This document shows, piece after piece, positions 51,579 to 59,887 of a stretch of DNA of 64,000 bases; within the stretch, counting starts at the first letter, position 1; each line of letters begins with the position of its first letter. The position numbers and the translations under genes are program-made. The notes below the pieces were generated by a model. That model made no database searches. It was not told the origin of the DNA and saw nothing but the letters and a program-made list of their open reading frames with translations. Location: positions 310,001 through 374,000 of the forward strand of contig NZ_JAIGQB010000002.1 in NCBI RefSeq assembly GCF_021083185.1, in the 5' to 3' direction. This stretch comes from Nocardioides furvisabuli (GTDB lineage Bacteria > Actinomycetota > Actinomycetes > Propionibacteriales > Nocardioidaceae).

Positions 51579-51620
51579 TCAGCTCACGCGTCGCGTGCGT
51601 ACAAGAATCTCGGTGCGCAT
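51579..51620 (-). CDS. ilvB leader peptide ([13 protein letters not shown])
   Basis: A 13-codon peptide with consecutive Ile-Leu-Val codons. The same form, starting MRT-ILV, precedes ilvB in Streptomyces and other actinobacteria. Ribosome stalling at these codons when branched-chain amino acids are scarce would favour an antiterminator over the downstream terminator. Confidence 0.85.
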   Translation of the reverse strand: MRTEILVRTRRVS

Positions 51621-51671
51621 GCGACAACCGTCGTCGCCGGGGGCCTCCGGCGTCAAGCAAGTGTGACAGTC

Positions 51672-51706
51672 GTCCCAACATGTGGAACATGAGTCCCACG
51701 ATGTGG
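51672..51706. promoter_or_regulatory. Direct repeat upstream of the ilvB leader
   Basis: A 14-base unit, GTCCCAACATGTGG at 51672-51685 and GTCCCACGATGTGG at 51693-51706, repeats with 12 of 14 matches and a 21-bp period. It lies in the only promoter-bearing gap for ilvBNC and may bind a regulator in addition to attenuation. Confidence 0.5.
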
Positions 51707-51720
51707 CCAGTCGGTGTCCG

Positions 51721-52413
51721 TCAGCGGTCCAGCGGGGTGCAGATGCACGACCGGTTGCCGTCGGCGTCCTCGACCACCCAGAACGACGGGGCCGCAGCGT
51801 CGCTGACCAGCCGCCCGCCGGCGTCGAGCACGGCCTGCAGCCGCCGCTCCGCCTCGTCGTGCGGCACCCACACGTCGAGGTGCCAGCGCTGGTCGTGGTC
51901 CTGGGCGGGCAGCTCTGGCCCGGTCTCGTCCTTGCTCGTGGCGGGCTCCTGGAACCACAGCGTCGACACCTGGCCGCTGGGGTCGACGGGCTCGCCGTCG
52001 CGGACCTCCCCGCCGATGAGCGCGGCGTAGAAGGGCGCGAGCCGCGCGCCGTCCGCGGTGTCGAGGCCGGGCTCGACCTGGGTCAGCCCGGAGACGTCCG
52101 CCGTGGCGCCCAGCTCGGCGGCGAAGCCGCTGATCCGCCGGGCGAGGTCGACGTCGCGGCTGGTGATGCCGCCGACGTCGTGGCTGGACAGGGTGACGAT
52201 GACCTCGGGATAGGTCAACGAGACGTCGGGGTGGTGGTCGGCCTCGTCGGCGGCCACGCCGATCCGGTCGACCAGGGCCACGCCGGTGGCGAAGTCGCCG
52301 GTGCGGAAGCGCGCCCGGAGCCCGTTGAGCACCGTGCGCCAGTCGTCGAGGCCGGCTGCGAGGACGTCGTCGTGGGTCAGCCGTGCCTTCGGGTCAGCGG
52401 TCGGGTCGCTCAT
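51721..52413 (-). CDS. Pterin-4a-carbinolamine dehydratase fused to VOC/glyoxalase-like domain
   Basis: A 230-residue two-domain protein. Residues 10-100 are a 4a-hydroxytetrahydrobiopterin dehydratase (PCD/DCoH): ADEADHHPDVSLTYPEVIVTLSSHDVGGITSRDVDLARRI contains the HH-P-D and T-x-x-x-x-H-D elements. Residues 115-228 are a glyoxalase-like VOC domain (RLAPFYAALIGGEV, RWHLDVWVP, FWVVEDADGN). The metal or substrate of the second domain is unknown. The ATG giving MSDPTADPK is chosen. Confidence 0.83.
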   Translation of the reverse strand: MSDPTADPKARLTHDDVLAAGLDDWRTVLNGLRARFRTGDFATGVALVDRIGVAADEADHHPDVSLTYPEVIVTLSSHDVGGITSRDVDLARRISGFAAELGATADVSGLTQVEPGLDTADGARLAPFYAALIGGEVRDGEPVDPSGQVSTLWFQEPATSKDETGPELPAQDHDQRWHLDVWVPHDEAERRLQAVLDAGGRLVSDAAAPSFWVVEDADGNRSCICTPLDR

Positions 52414-52462
52414 GGGGCCGACCCTGCCACGGGCCACCGACAGCGGCCACCCCCTGCCGGGA

Positions 52463-53479
52463 TCAGGCCAGGGTCTGGCTGATCTCCTGGCGGTCACCGT
52501 CGACCACGACGCGCGCCAGGGCCCCGTTGACCAGCGGCAGGTGCGGCGGCACGTGTCCGATCTCGAGGTCCCAGACGATCGGCAGGTCGAGGCGGCCGAG
52601 CGCGTCCAGCACCGCCTCGCGCTGCGTCAGCTCGCGGTGGTCGGGGGCGTTCGTGCGCCCGACGAGGACGGCCGCCGCCCGGTCGAACCAGCCGGCCAGC
52701 CGCATGCCGTGCAGGTGGCGGCAGATGTCGACGGCGTCGCTCTCGCAGGCCTCGACGTAGACGATCGTCGGCTCGTCCAACGCCTCCGCCCAGCCCCTCA
52801 CGTCGCCGTACGGCGTTCCGGCGAGGTGGCCGATCGTCTCGATGCAGCCACCGATGAGCCTCCCCGACACGTCGAGGCTGCCGTCGCCCTCGACCTGCCA
52901 CGCCCCGCTCGACACGGGACGCCACTGCGTGGCCCGGACGTCCTCCTCGAAGCGCACCCAGGTCGCGACCAGGCCGGACCCGCTCTGGGTGAACGGGCCC
53001 TCGCCGCCGGCGAGGTCGAGCCAGTGCATCAGGCCGGCGGGTACCTCCACCGGCGTGTCCGCGAGGTTGTCGCCGTGCAGCGTGGCCCACCCGAGCCGCG
53101 TCGTGACCGGCAAGAGCAGCGTCGACATGTCCGAGTAGCCGACCAACCAGGTCGGCTCTGCCACCGCGAGGGCGTCCCAGTCGAGAAGGTCGACCAGGTC
53201 GATCGCGGTCTCGCCGCCCCACGGCGGGACGACGCACGCGATGTCGGGGTCGGCAAGCATCCGGGTGAGCTCGGCGGCGCGCTGCGCGGCGGGGGCGGAG
53301 GTGATGGCGGAGCCGTCCATGCACTCCCCCACCTCCACGTCGTAGCCGCGCCCGCGCAGCCAGTCGACGCAGAAGTCGATGCGGGCCGCACCCGCCCCCT
53401 CGACGCCGGCAGACGGCGACGTCACCCCGATGCGGTCACCGGGTCGTAGCGGGCGCGGGAAGCGGAGCGGACGGTCCAT
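52463..53479 (-). CDS. S66-family (LD-carboxypeptidase / MccF-like) peptidase
   Basis: A 338-residue serine peptidase. The Ser-Glu-His triad is visible: nucleophile in WLVGYSDMSTLL near residue 113, glutamate in IVYVEACES near 230 and histidine in LEIGHVPPHLPLVNG near 305. GDRIGVTSPSAG near the N-terminus is a family hallmark. S66 enzymes cut L,D bonds in peptidoglycan peptides or inactivate microcin C-like compounds (MccF); no microcin genes are nearby. The ATG giving MDRPLRFPR is chosen. Confidence 0.88.
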   Translation of the reverse strand: MDRPLRFPRPLRPGDRIGVTSPSAGVEGAGAARIDFCVDWLRGRGYDVEVGECMDGSAITSAPAAQRAAELTRMLADPDIACVVPPWGGETAIDLVDLLDWDALAVAEPTWLVGYSDMSTLLLPVTTRLGWATLHGDNLADTPVEVPAGLMHWLDLAGGEGPFTQSGSGLVATWVRFEEDVRATQWRPVSSGAWQVEGDGSLDVSGRLIGGCIETIGHLAGTPYGDVRGWAEALDEPTIVYVEACESDAVDICRHLHGMRLAGWFDRAAAVLVGRTNAPDHRELTQREAVLDALGRLDLPIVWDLEIGHVPPHLPLVNGALARVVVDGDRQEISQTLA

Positions 53480-53504
53480 TCCTCGAGTCTGACACCCTGT
53501 GTCC

Positions 53505-53948
53505 ATGGGTTTCGGTGACGTCGTGGGCCAGGCCATCCACTCCTCGAGCGCTGTGCCGCGCCTCTACGTCGCTGCGAGGAAGGCCGGCCTGGGGACCTCG
53601 GACACGTTCGAGGCGCTCCGCATCTCCCGTGACGCGATGACCAGCGCCGCCCAGCACGGGCGGGGCGTGCCCGGGCGCGCCAACGCGATGCGGCACTTCA
53701 TGTGGCAGGCCGTCCTGACGGCGCGCTTCGGCCTCGACGCGGCCCGCGCGATCGCGGCCGCGCAGGAGGCGGGCACGTCGAACCGCAGGGACTCGCGCGT
53801 CGACGTGCACAACAACGAGGTGGGCCAGGCCTACGGCGCCGAGCACGCCGCGGACCTACGGCCACTCACCCCCGGCGAGGCGATGGCGAGCCTGGTGCCG
53901 GTGGCGCTGGCGAAGTGGGAGGCCGACGAGCTGGTCTGGGTGCGGTAG
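53505..53948 (+). CDS. DUF6973-like protein
   Basis: A 147-residue protein of unknown function. The core NAMRHFMWQAVLTARFGLDAARAIAAAQEAG followed by RVDVHNNEVGQAYG has the conserved His, His-Asn-Asn and Gly positions of DUF6973, often found in phage-linked or toxin C-termini. No signal peptide. The ATG at 53505 is chosen; a GTG two codons upstream is possible. It is divergent from the S66 peptidase gene, 25 bases away, and ends adjacent to the dCMP deaminase stop. Confidence 0.6.
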   Translation: MGFGDVVGQAIHSSSAVPRLYVAARKAGLGTSDTFEALRISRDAMTSAAQHGRGVPGRANAMRHFMWQAVLTARFGLDAARAIAAAQEAGTSNRRDSRVDVHNNEVGQAYGAEHAADLRPLTPGEAMASLVPVALAKWEADELVWVR

Positions 53949-54389
53949 TCACCAGGACGTGAGGCCCTCGCGGTCGTGCTCGCCGTCGGGCCACACCGCG
54001 CGCACCACGCCCGCCGCTGCGAGCGCCTTGCGGCAGCCGGGGCACGGCGGGTCGGTGATGTAGGCGGTGGCGCCCTTGGTGTCGCGCGTGGCGAACAGCA
54101 GTGCGTTGACCTCGGCGTGGATGGCGATGCAGAAGCCGGGCGTTCCGGGCCGGTCGTAGTCACCGAGGCCGGGCACGTCGGCGTACCCCAGGCGTCCGCG
54201 CGGGCAGGCGCCCGCCAGGCAGTCGTCCTCGCCGGGCGCTGCGCCGTTGTAGCCGGTCGCGATGATGCGGTGCTCGATCGTCAGCACCGCGCCGACGCGG
54301 CGGCGCGTGCACTTCGCGCGCGCCGAGACGGCCGAGGCGATGCCGAGGAAGTAGTCGTCCCAGCCGGGGACCGCGGGGGGCTGACTCAC
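53949..54389 (-). CDS. dCMP/CMP deaminase-family protein
   Basis: A 146-residue zinc-dependent cytidine/deoxycytidylate deaminase. The zinc site is IAIHAEVNALL near residue 88 with PPCPGCRKALAAAG near 113. CTRRRVGAVLT and RIIATGYNGAAPGEDDC match dCMP deaminases, as does the GCP-type loop CLAGACPRG. It would supply dUMP for thymidylate. The GTG start overlaps the stop of the VOC gene (GTGA), and it closes the kynU operon. Confidence 0.87.
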   Translation of the reverse strand: MSQPPAVPGWDDYFLGIASAVSARAKCTRRRVGAVLTIEHRIIATGYNGAAPGEDDCLAGACPRGRLGYADVPGLGDYDRPGTPGFCIAIHAEVNALLFATRDTKGATAYITDPPCPGCRKALAAAGVVRAVWPDGEHDREGLTSW

Positions 54390-54802
54390 GGGAGGACAGA
54401 CTGCCCGATCTCGCCGGGGTTGTAGGCGACTTCCCAGCGGAAGCCGTCCGGGTCGGCGAAGTAGCCGGTGTAGCCGCCCCACTCGCGCTCCGCGGCCTCG
54501 CCCACCTCGCTCGCGCCGGCGACCCGCGCCTGCTCGAGCACCGTGTCGACGCCGCGGGCGGTCGCGAGGTTGTGGGCGAGCGTGATCGGGGGTACGCCGC
54601 CGCGCGCGGGCGGGTGCCCGATCTCGGCGGTGAAGCCGCGCTCGTCCCACAGGCTCAGCACGACCTTGTCCGCGACCCGGAACATGAGGACCTCGTCCGG
54701 CTCGTCGAGCTCGGGCTCCCACCCGAGGCCGTCGACGTAGAAGCGGCGCGAGGCGCCGAGGTCGGACACCGCGAGGGTGATGAAGCTGACGCGCTGGTCC
54801 AT
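54386..54802 (-). CDS. VOC-family protein (glyoxalase/bleomycin-resistance fold)
   Basis: A 138-residue single VOC domain pair: FITLAVSDLGASRRFYVDGLGWEPELDEPDEVLMFRV at the N-terminus and GGYTGYFADPDGFRWEVAYNP at the C-terminus. Function is unknown; members include dioxygenases, isomerases and drug-binding proteins. GGAGG lies six bases before the ATG. It is the third gene of the kynU-GNAT-VOC-deaminase operon. Confidence 0.87.
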   Translation of the reverse strand: MDQRVSFITLAVSDLGASRRFYVDGLGWEPELDEPDEVLMFRVADKVVLSLWDERGFTAEIGHPPARGGVPPITLAHNLATARGVDTVLEQARVAGASEVGEAAEREWGGYTGYFADPDGFRWEVAYNPGEIGQSVLP

Positions 54803-54803
54803 G

Positions 54804-55556
54804 TCAGTCCTCCGTCTTCTCGGGCGGGCGTGCGGCCAGGCGTGTGCGCTGGCGTCCCGCGTCGTCGAAGTTGCTGTCGTCGAGCCAGGCGTCGAGGGCC
54901 TTGCTGACCCGCGGCCACTCGAGGTCGGTGATCGAGAACCAGTCGGTGTCGCGGTTGCGGCCCTTGTAGACCACGGCGTTGCGGAAGCGACCCTCCCAGA
55001 TGAAGCCGAGCCGGATCGCAGCGCGACGCGACGGCCCGTTGAGGCTGTCGCACTTCCACTCGTAGCGCCGGTAGCCGAGGTCGTCGAAGGCGTGGCGCAT
55101 CAGCAGTGCCATCACCTCCGTGGCCGCGCGGCTGCGCTGGAGCTGGCGACCGAAGGCGATGCCGCCCACCTCGATCGAGCCCATCGCGGGTTCGATGCGC
55201 ATGAGCGAGCAGAACCCCACGGCACGGTCGGTCTCGGCGGCCACGATGGCGAAGGTGACCTGGCCAGCCTCACGGGTGGCGTCGAGCAGCCGCGCCAGCT
55301 CGTCGCGGTCGCGGGGGCGCTCCCAGAACAGGTACGTCCAGATGGGGTCGTCGTCGGAGCGGCACAGGGCCGCGAACAGGTCGTCGACGTGCTGCGGGCC
55401 GACCGGCTCGAGGCGTACGCCCCCGCCCTCGAGGACCGCGTCCCTTGCGGGGACCCTCGCCGGGGTCCAGTCGACAGGACGGCCGATGCGCTGGCCGTGG
55501 TCGTTGGTGTTCCGGGTCCGGGTCGCGGAGAGCCGCACTCCTACGGGCTGGCTCAT
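54804..55556 (-). CDS. GNAT-family N-acetyltransferase (RimJ/RimL type)
   Basis: A 250-residue acetyltransferase. The GNAT core runs from VRLEPVGPQHVDDLFAAL near residue 47 to IEVGGIAFGRQLQRSRAATEVMALLMRHAFDDLGYRRYEWKCDSLNGPSRRAAIRLGF (acetyl-CoA loop and final helix). The N-terminal 40 residues, with RLSATRTRNTNDHGQRIG, are extra. Substrate unknown. Its ATG overlaps the kynU stop by four bases. Confidence 0.87.
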   Translation of the reverse strand: MSQPVGVRLSATRTRNTNDHGQRIGRPVDWTPARVPARDAVLEGGGVRLEPVGPQHVDDLFAALCRSDDDPIWTYLFWERPRDRDELARLLDATREAGQVTFAIVAAETDRAVGFCSLMRIEPAMGSIEVGGIAFGRQLQRSRAATEVMALLMRHAFDDLGYRRYEWKCDSLNGPSRRAAIRLGFIWEGRFRNAVVYKGRNRDTDWFSITDLEWPRVSKALDAWLDDSNFDDAGRQRTRLAARPPEKTED

Positions 55557-56758
55557 CGCATGGCCTCCGCAACAGCGGCGATGCCGCGCTCGACCTCGTC
55601 GAACGACGTGGACAGCGGGGACAGCCCGATCCGCAGGCCGCCGGGATCCCGGTAGTCGGGGATCACGTCGCGCTGCCACAGGCGTGCGGTGACCTCGCGC
55701 ATCCGGTCGTGGTGGAGCGTGACGTGCCCGCCGCGCCGGGCGGGGTCGCGCGGCGATGCGAGGGTGACCTCGGGCAGCGCCGCGTCGGCGAGCTCGACGG
55801 CGTACGACGTCAGCGCGACGGACTTGGCACGGATCGCCTCGATCCCGGCCTGCTCGACGAGCTCGAGCATCGCCTGCATCGCGACCATGCCGAGGATCGG
55901 GGGCGTGCCGGAGATGAACCGCCGGATGCCGGCGGCCGGTGTGTAGCCCGGACCCATCAGGAACGGGTCGGCGTGGCCCATCCAGCCCTGGATCGGCTGC
56001 GTGAGCTCGTCCTGGAGCCGCTCGGCGACGTAGCCGAAGGCGGGCGACCCGGGACCACCGTTGAGGTACTTGTAGCTGCAGCCGACCGCGAGGTCGACGT
56101 CCCAGGCGTCGAGCTCGACCTCGACGGCGCCGGCCGAGTGGCACAGGTCCCAGAGCACCAGCGCGCCCGCGTCGTGGGCGATCCGGGTCAGCTCGGGCGC
56201 GTCGGCCAGCCACGCCGACCGGTAGGCCACGTGGTTGAGCACGACGAGTGCCGTGCGCTCCCCCACGACCTCGCGCAGCTGCTCGGGCGTCACACCGGCG
56301 GAGGTGTCGACCTCGATCCAGCGCAGGGACAGCCCGCGCTCGGCGGCGATCCCCTCGGCGACGTAGCGGTCGGTCGGGAAGTTGTCGGTGTCGATGACGA
56401 TCTCGGTGCGGTCCGGGTCGGTGCGGGCGACGTGGTCGACCGCGGCCCGCATCAGCTTGTAGAGCCAGACGGTGGTCGAGTCGCCGGCCGCCGTCTGGCC
56501 AGCGGCAGCGCCCAGGCAGATGCGGGCCAGGTCGTCCCCGAGGGTCGTCGGGAGGTCCATCCAGCGCTCGTCCCAGCCACGGATGAGGCGCCCGCCCCAC
56601 TCCTGCTCGACGAACGTGCCGAGTCGCCCGGCCGTCGCCGCGACGGGCCGTCCGAGCGAGTTGCCGTCGAAGTAGACGAGGTCGGAGGCTGCGCCGACGA
56701 AGCGCTCGCGGAAGTGTGCCAGCGGGTCGGCGGCGTCGAGGTCGGTTGCGGTGCTCAC
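55553..56758 (-). CDS. kynU: Kynureninase
   Basis: PLP enzyme that splits kynurenine to anthranilate and alanine. The 401-residue protein has YFDGNSLGRPV near residue 30, ERWMDLPTTLGDDLARI, STTVWLYKLMRAA near 95, VLWDLCHSAGAVEVELDAWDVDLAVGCSYKYLNGGPGSPAF near 210 (with the cofactor lysine) and the GGHVTLHH segment. The GTG giving MSTATDL is chosen; an upstream TTG is possible. No tryptophan dioxygenase or formamidase gene is in the window, so its pathway is open. Confidence 0.92.
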   Translation of the reverse strand: MSTATDLDAADPLAHFRERFVGAASDLVYFDGNSLGRPVAATAGRLGTFVEQEWGGRLIRGWDERWMDLPTTLGDDLARICLGAAAGQTAAGDSTTVWLYKLMRAAVDHVARTDPDRTEIVIDTDNFPTDRYVAEGIAAERGLSLRWIEVDTSAGVTPEQLREVVGERTALVVLNHVAYRSAWLADAPELTRIAHDAGALVLWDLCHSAGAVEVELDAWDVDLAVGCSYKYLNGGPGSPAFGYVAERLQDELTQPIQGWMGHADPFLMGPGYTPAAGIRRFISGTPPILGMVAMQAMLELVEQAGIEAIRAKSVALTSYAVELADAALPEVTLASPRDPARRGGHVTLHHDRMREVTARLWQRDVIPDYRDPGGLRIGLSPLSTSFDEVERGIAAVAEAMR

Positions 56759-56813
56759 GCTCCGCAACCTATCCGTCGTCGCGGCGACGTCCGTCCCCGA
56801 CGTCCAGCCCGCG

Positions 56814-58505
56814 TCAGTAGCAGACCGCGCCGTGGGCCGCGGACTGCACGACCTTGCGGTACTTGCCGAGCACGCCGCGGGTGTACTTCGGCGGCAGCGG
56901 CTCCCAGCCCTCGGCGCGACGGGCCAGCTCGGCCTCGTCGACGTGGACGTCGAGGGACATGTTGGCCACGTCGAGCGTGATCTGGTCGCCGTCGACGAGG
57001 AACGCGATCGGCCCGCCGTCGCTCGCCTCGGGGGCGATGTGCCCCACGCAGAGTCCGGTCGTGCCTCCGGAGAAGCGCCCGTCGGTGATCAGCAGGACGT
57101 CCTTGCCGAGGCCGGCGCCCTTGATCGCGCCGGTGATGGCGAGCATCTCGCGCATGCCCGGGCCGCCCTTGGGGCCCTCGTAGCGGATGACCACGACGTC
57201 GCCGGCCTCGATCTGGCCCTCGGTGAGGGCGTCGAGGGCCTTGCGCTCGCCGTCGAAGACACGCGCGGTGCCGGTGAAGGTCGAGTCGTCGAAGCCGGCG
57301 CTCTTGACCACCGCGCCGTCGGGAGCGAGCGAGCCCTTGAGGATGGTCAGGCCGCCGGTCGCGTGGATCGGGCGCTCGAGCTGGCGCAGGATCTCGCCGT
57401 CGAGGGGCTTCGGGTCGAGGTCGGCGAGGTTCTCCGCCATCGTCTTGCCGGTGCAGGTGAGCACGTCGCCGTGCAGGTGGCCGGCATCGAGCAGGGCGCG
57501 CAGCAGCACCGGGATGCCGCCGACGCGGTCGAAGTCGGTCCACACGAAGCGACCGAACGGCTTCATGTCGGCCAGGTGCGGGACGTTCTTGCCGATGCGG
57601 GTGAAGTCGTCGAGCGTCAGGTCCACCTCGGCCTCGCGGGCGATCGCCAGCAGGTGGAGGACGGCGTTGGTGGAGCCGCCGAGCGCCATCGCCATCGCGA
57701 TCGCGTTCTCGAAGGCTGGCTTGGTCATGATCTGGCGCGCGGTGATGCCCTGGCGCAACATCTCCACGACGGCCTCGCCGGACTTGTGCGCGAACCCGTC
57801 GCGGCGGCGGTCCACCGCCGGCGGCGAGGAGCTGCCGGGGAGGCTCATCCCGAGCGCCTCGGCGACGCTGGCCATCGTGTTGGCCGTGTAGGCACCACCG
57901 CAGGCGCCCTCGCCGGGGCAGATCGCGCGCTCGATCTCGTCGACCTTCTCGCGGGTGATCTTGCCGGCCAGGCAGGCGCCCACCGCCTCGAAGGCGTCGA
58001 TGATCGTGACGTCCTTGCCGTCGACCTGCCCCGGCATGATCGTGCCGGCGTAGAGGAAGACGCTGGCCAGGTCGAGACGGGCAGCCGCCATCAGCATGCC
58101 GGGCAGCGACTTGTCGCACCCGGCGAGCAGGACCGACCCGTCGAGCCGCTCGGCCATCATCACCGTCTCCACCGAGTCCGCGATCACCTCGCGGCTCACC
58201 AGGGAGAAGTGCATGCCCTCGTGGCCCATGGAGATGCCGTCGGAGACCGAGATGGTGCCGAACTCCAACGGGTAGCCGCCGGCCGCGTGCACGCCGTTCT
58301 TCACCGCCTTGGCCAACCGGTCGAGCGACAGGTTGCAGGGCGTGATCTCGTTCCAGCTCGACGCGACACCGATCTGCGGCTTCTCCCAGTCGTCGTCACC
58401 CATGCCCACGGCGCGGAGCATGCCTCGTGCCGCGGTCGCCTCGAGACCGTCCGTCACGGCGCGGCTGCGGGGCTTGATGTCGGGTCCGTCGGCGGCATGG
58501 GTCAT
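56814..58505 (-). CDS. ilvD: Dihydroxy-acid dehydratase
   Basis: Iron-sulfur enzyme of valine and isoleucine synthesis (563 residues). Cluster and metal ligands are visible in [12 protein letters not shown] near residue 50, [19 protein letters not shown] near 127 and [14 protein letters not shown] near 197; [21 protein letters not shown] near 470 is the family signature. It ends with AAHGAVCY. It is not in the ilvBNC operon and has no visible attenuator. Confidence 0.96.
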   Translation of the reverse strand: MTHAADGPDIKPRSRAVTDGLEATAARGMLRAVGMGDDDWEKPQIGVASSWNEITPCNLSLDRLAKAVKNGVHAAGGYPLEFGTISVSDGISMGHEGMHFSLVSREVIADSVETVMMAERLDGSVLLAGCDKSLPGMLMAAARLDLASVFLYAGTIMPGQVDGKDVTIIDAFEAVGACLAGKITREKVDEIERAICPGEGACGGAYTANTMASVAEALGMSLPGSSSPPAVDRRRDGFAHKSGEAVVEMLRQGITARQIMTKPAFENAIAMAMALGGSTNAVLHLLAIAREAEVDLTLDDFTRIGKNVPHLADMKPFGRFVWTDFDRVGGIPVLLRALLDAGHLHGDVLTCTGKTMAENLADLDPKPLDGEILRQLERPIHATGGLTILKGSLAPDGAVVKSAGFDDSTFTGTARVFDGERKALDALTEGQIEAGDVVVIRYEGPKGGPGMREMLAITGAIKGAGLGKDVLLITDGRFSGGTTGLCVGHIAPEASDGGPIAFLVDGDQITLDVANMSLDVHVDEAELARRAEGWEPLPPKYTRGVLGKYRKVVQSAAHGAVCY

Positions 58506-58559
58506 GCCGTCAGGCTAGTGCGCCCCTCCCCGCGAGTGGAGCAGCGTCTCAACGTGTGC

Positions 58560-59168
58560 TCATGCCGCCGACGCCCTGCGACCCCAGACCACTCGCCTGG
58601 CCTCTCGCTGCTCGTCGAGGTGCTCGGCCTCGGCCGCCAGCTGTCGCAGCGACGGGTGATCGACAGGCGTGCCCCGGACCATGCGCTCGAGCCGACGGTC
58701 GTGGGCGCAGGTGCGGAACCTGACCATCGGGTCCTTCGCCGTCCGCGACCGGTCGATCCAGTCGTAGTGGCTGCTCGAGGTCGACGGCACCCCGGACGGC
58801 ACCCACCAGCCGGTCACCCGCAGGTCGGTGTGAGCGGGAAACCGGTTGCCGCCGTGCTGTCGGGCGCCGTCGTCGCGCATCGGCCCGACCTCCTCGCCGG
58901 TCTCGGCACTCTGGACCCTCGGCACCAGACCGGCCAGCCTCAGCAGCGCGTGCAACACACTCGCCCTCGGGCTGGTGCGCCCGGTCTCCCACCGCGCCAC
59001 GACCGACTGGGACACGTCGATCCGCGCCGCCAGCCCCCGCTGCGACACGTCCAGGATCCGCCTGATCCGGCGTACGAGACCGGGGATGCCCCCGTCGAAC
59101 GGCCCCATCTCGAGCCACTCGAGCTCTTCCTTCGTCGCGAACTGCGTGACGGTCCCCGTCATTTCCAT
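58560..59168 (-). CDS. XRE-family helix-turn-helix regulator
   Basis: A 202-residue DNA-binding protein. The helix-turn-helix lies near residues 35-75 (RRIRRILDVSQRGLAARIDVSQSVVARWETGRTSP). The C-terminal half, with TGWWVPSGVPST and HYDWIDRSRTAKDPMVRFR, matches no domain known to me. The ATG giving MEMTGTVTQF is chosen. It is 54 bases upstream of ilvD on the same strand; whether they are linked is unclear. Confidence 0.82.
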   Translation of the reverse strand: MEMTGTVTQFATKEELEWLEMGPFDGGIPGLVRRIRRILDVSQRGLAARIDVSQSVVARWETGRTSPRASVLHALLRLAGLVPRVQSAETGEEVGPMRDDGARQHGGNRFPAHTDLRVTGWWVPSGVPSTSSSHYDWIDRSRTAKDPMVRFRTCAHDRRLERMVRGTPVDHPSLRQLAAEAEHLDEQREARRVVWGRRASAA

Positions 59169-59337
59169 GGCTGCCCCTGATTGGTCGGATGTGTCGTTCC
59201 CTCCATCCCAGCGAGGTGTGGCGACAACGGCGCACCCGTCATCCACAGACTGCCCCACCCGCGCGTGGCAGGGTCGCGCTGTGGACGATTCCCGGCTACC
59301 GGCTGGGCGCCCGAGCGGCACAGCGCCGCGCACTGCC

Positions 59338-59376
59338 GGTTGAGTCTCTGGGCGACTCAACCCGGAGTGTCCGGGT
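59338..59376 (-). repeat. Tandem-hairpin element, copy 2
   Basis: GGTTGAGTC (59338-59346) pairs perfectly with GACTCAACC (59354-59362); directly after, ACCCGGA (59360-59366) pairs with TCCGGGT (59370-59376). The first hairpin matches the element at 46433 in sequence and layout. It lies 48 bases past the SRPBCC stop on the minus strand and may terminate that transcript. Confidence 0.7.
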
Positions 59377-59423
59377 GGGTGGTCCGACGGGGGCCGGTCC
59401 GGCCCGGAGGCAGCGGGGGTGGA

Positions 59424-59879
59424 TCAGGCTCGCTCGGCTTCGGCCTTCAGGGAGGCCAGGCCCCGTTCGAAGTCCCGGCCGATGGCCTTGTCGAAGAAGA
59501 GCCTGCCCATCAGGCCCATGACGGGGTTGCGGGTGCCGGTCATCGTCCACGTCACGTCGGTGGCCTCGCCGGCCGGCTCCAGGCGGAACGTGGTGACGTT
59601 CGTGGCCTTGAAGGGCTTGAGGAACTCGAGGTCGACCACGACGGAGGTGGGGGTCGAGCCGGTGATGCGCATCTCGCCCTCGCCCGCCTTGCGATTGCCC
59701 GACCACCGGTACGTCGATCCAACTCCGCTCGCGGGGCCGGTGTAGTGGCGCAGCAGGTCGGGGTCGACGTTCTCCCACGGCGACCACTTCGTCCACTCGC
59801 GGAAGTCATCGATCAGGGCGTGGACCGTCGCCGGGGCGGCGTGGACGCGAGTGCTGCGGGAGAGGGAGAAGTCGGACAT
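59424..59879 (-). CDS. SRPBCC-family (polyketide cyclase-like) protein
   Basis: A 151-residue START/Bet v 1-like protein: STRVHAAPATVHALIDDFREWTKWSPWENVDPD at the N-terminus, a central beta-sheet with EMRITGSTPTSVVVDLEF, and a C-terminal helix FDKAIGRDFERGLASLKAEAE. It likely binds a hydrophobic ligand in the cytosol. GAGGA lies seven bases before the ATG. It is eight bases after the BNR-repeat gene and co-transcribed. Confidence 0.87.
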   Translation of the reverse strand: MSDFSLSRSTRVHAAPATVHALIDDFREWTKWSPWENVDPDLLRHYTGPASGVGSTYRWSGNRKAGEGEMRITGSTPTSVVVDLEFLKPFKATNVTTFRLEPAGEATDVTWTMTGTRNPVMGLMGRLFFDKAIGRDFERGLASLKAEAERA

Positions 59880-59887
59880 GTCGGTCC

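Noticed and set aside
53505-53948. Possible toxin or phage lysis gene
   Set aside because: The DUF6973-like core occurs in phage-related contexts, but there is no partner antitoxin, secretion signal or phage gene around it.
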